A stretch of 64,000 nucleotides of DNA from Yarrowia lipolytica. Taxonomy: Eukaryota > Ascomycota > Dipodascomycetes > Dipodascales. Shown here in pieces: positions 63,585-64,000 of this stretch. Positions within the stretch are counted from its first letter, which is position 1. Every line of letters begins with the position of its first letter. The position numbers and the translations under genes were made by a program. The notes beneath the pieces are model-generated. The model was given only the letters and a program-made list of their open reading frames with translations. It searched no databases and had not been told where the DNA came from. The DNA is taken from contig NC_090773.1 in the NCBI RefSeq assembly GCF_001761485.1, positions 3,472,001 to 3,536,000 on the forward strand, written 5' to 3'.

Positions 63585-64000
63585 ATGAACTGCCCAACTC
63601 GTGATCCCGACCCTAAGGGCGTGCCTGGCTTCAACCAGCAGCCGCCACAGTTCGACAACGAGCTCAACAACAACAAATCGTTCAACAAGAACAACTCCGG
63701 AGCCGAGTCCGGCAAGAAGCTGAGCGCCCAGGGCCTCGCAAACGCCATGGGAGACTCCGACCTAGCCGGAGGCCAAAATACGCGCTCGGCTTCACGCCCC
63801 TCCAGGCGCTCCCGCCCGGGTCACCAGAATAGGGGCCTGAGTGAGAGCTCGCTCGGCATTCAGTTGAGACGATCCACCTCGTCTCTCAACAACATGTCTG
63901 ACAACAGCTCTAACTCTGACGACTCCAACGAGTCGACTCCCCTCACCGCATCCGGATCAGCCGACCCCAACAAAAAGCCCCTGTCCACCTGGGGCAATAT
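63585..64000 (+). CDS. Partial gene: Asn/Ser-rich N-terminus, unknown
   Basis: An open frame from ATG 63585 to the end of the window (138 codons and two bases) starting MNCPTRDPDPKGVPGFNQQ. It is hydrophilic and disordered, rich in Asn, Ser, Gly, Pro and Arg, with a basic Arg/Ser segment (SASRPSRRSRPGHQNRG) and a Ser/Asn/Asp segment (LNNMSDNSSNSDDSNES). Codon use is gene-like and the leader is CA-rich, as in other genes here. Such N-termini are common in yeast membrane transporters and signalling proteins, so no function can be given from this part. The gene continues beyond the window. Confidence 0.7.
   Translation, partial: MNCPTRDPDPKGVPGFNQQPPQFDNELNNNKSFNKNNSGAESGKKLSAQGLANAMGDSDLAGGQNTRSASRPSRRSRPGHQNRGLSESSLGIQLRRSTSSLNNMSDNSSNSDDSNESTPLTASGSADPNKKPLSTWGN

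Overview
The window looks like nuclear chromosomal DNA of the oleaginous yeast Yarrowia lipolytica or a very close relative. The reasons are: arginine is mostly encoded by CGA; introns are few and start with GTGAGT, with the branch site CTAAC only a few bases before the AG; gene density is low, with intergenic gaps of 1 to 5 kb; and the proteins are budding-yeast orthologues, including a Mago exon-junction protein that most Saccharomycotina have lost. No rRNA, tRNA, CRISPR or intact mobile element was recognised.

Layout: (1) 1.9-4.2 kb: HAT2 (+) and RPB11 (-, one 357-bp intron). (2) 5.3-11.2 kb: a stretch of strong splice signals without a readable protein, then SIN3 (+), whose start is best placed at 6619 just after an intron acceptor. 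(3) 12-17.3 kb: a small coiled-coil protein, PFA4 palmitoyltransferase (-), ARG4 (+) and an endosulfine of the Igo1/2 type (-). (4) 17.3-30.5 kb: a gene-poor stretch whose only supported genes are two related, cysteine-free, hydrophobic secreted proteins, both on the minus strand. (5) 30.5-41 kb: a cysteine-type sulfatase, a small unknown protein, an epsin (one intron), DLT1, PSG1 and SEN15. (6) 41-49 kb: a compact housekeeping block of SAS2 (-), ECM16/DHR1 (+, one intron), PEX12 (+) and Mago (-). (7) 49.5-54 kb: a decayed siderophore transporter gene and a MATE-family transporter. (8) 56.3-60.1 kb: POM152, with a tight cluster of reading-frame breaks over about 500 bp. (9) 60.1-64 kb: a gene-poor gap and the start of an unrecognised asparagine/serine-rich protein that runs off the window.

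The genes do not form one pathway. Chromatin and transcription is the commonest theme (Hat2, Rpb11, Sin3, Sas2), followed by RNA processing (Ecm16, Sen15, Mago) and membrane or trafficking functions (Pfa4, epsin, Psg1, Dlt1, MATE, Pex12, Pom152). No convincing new multi-gene system was found. The most open questions are the paired secreted hydrophobic proteins, the unexplained exon-like stretch upstream of SIN3, the degenerate zinc ligands of Pfa4, and the frame-break cluster in POM152.
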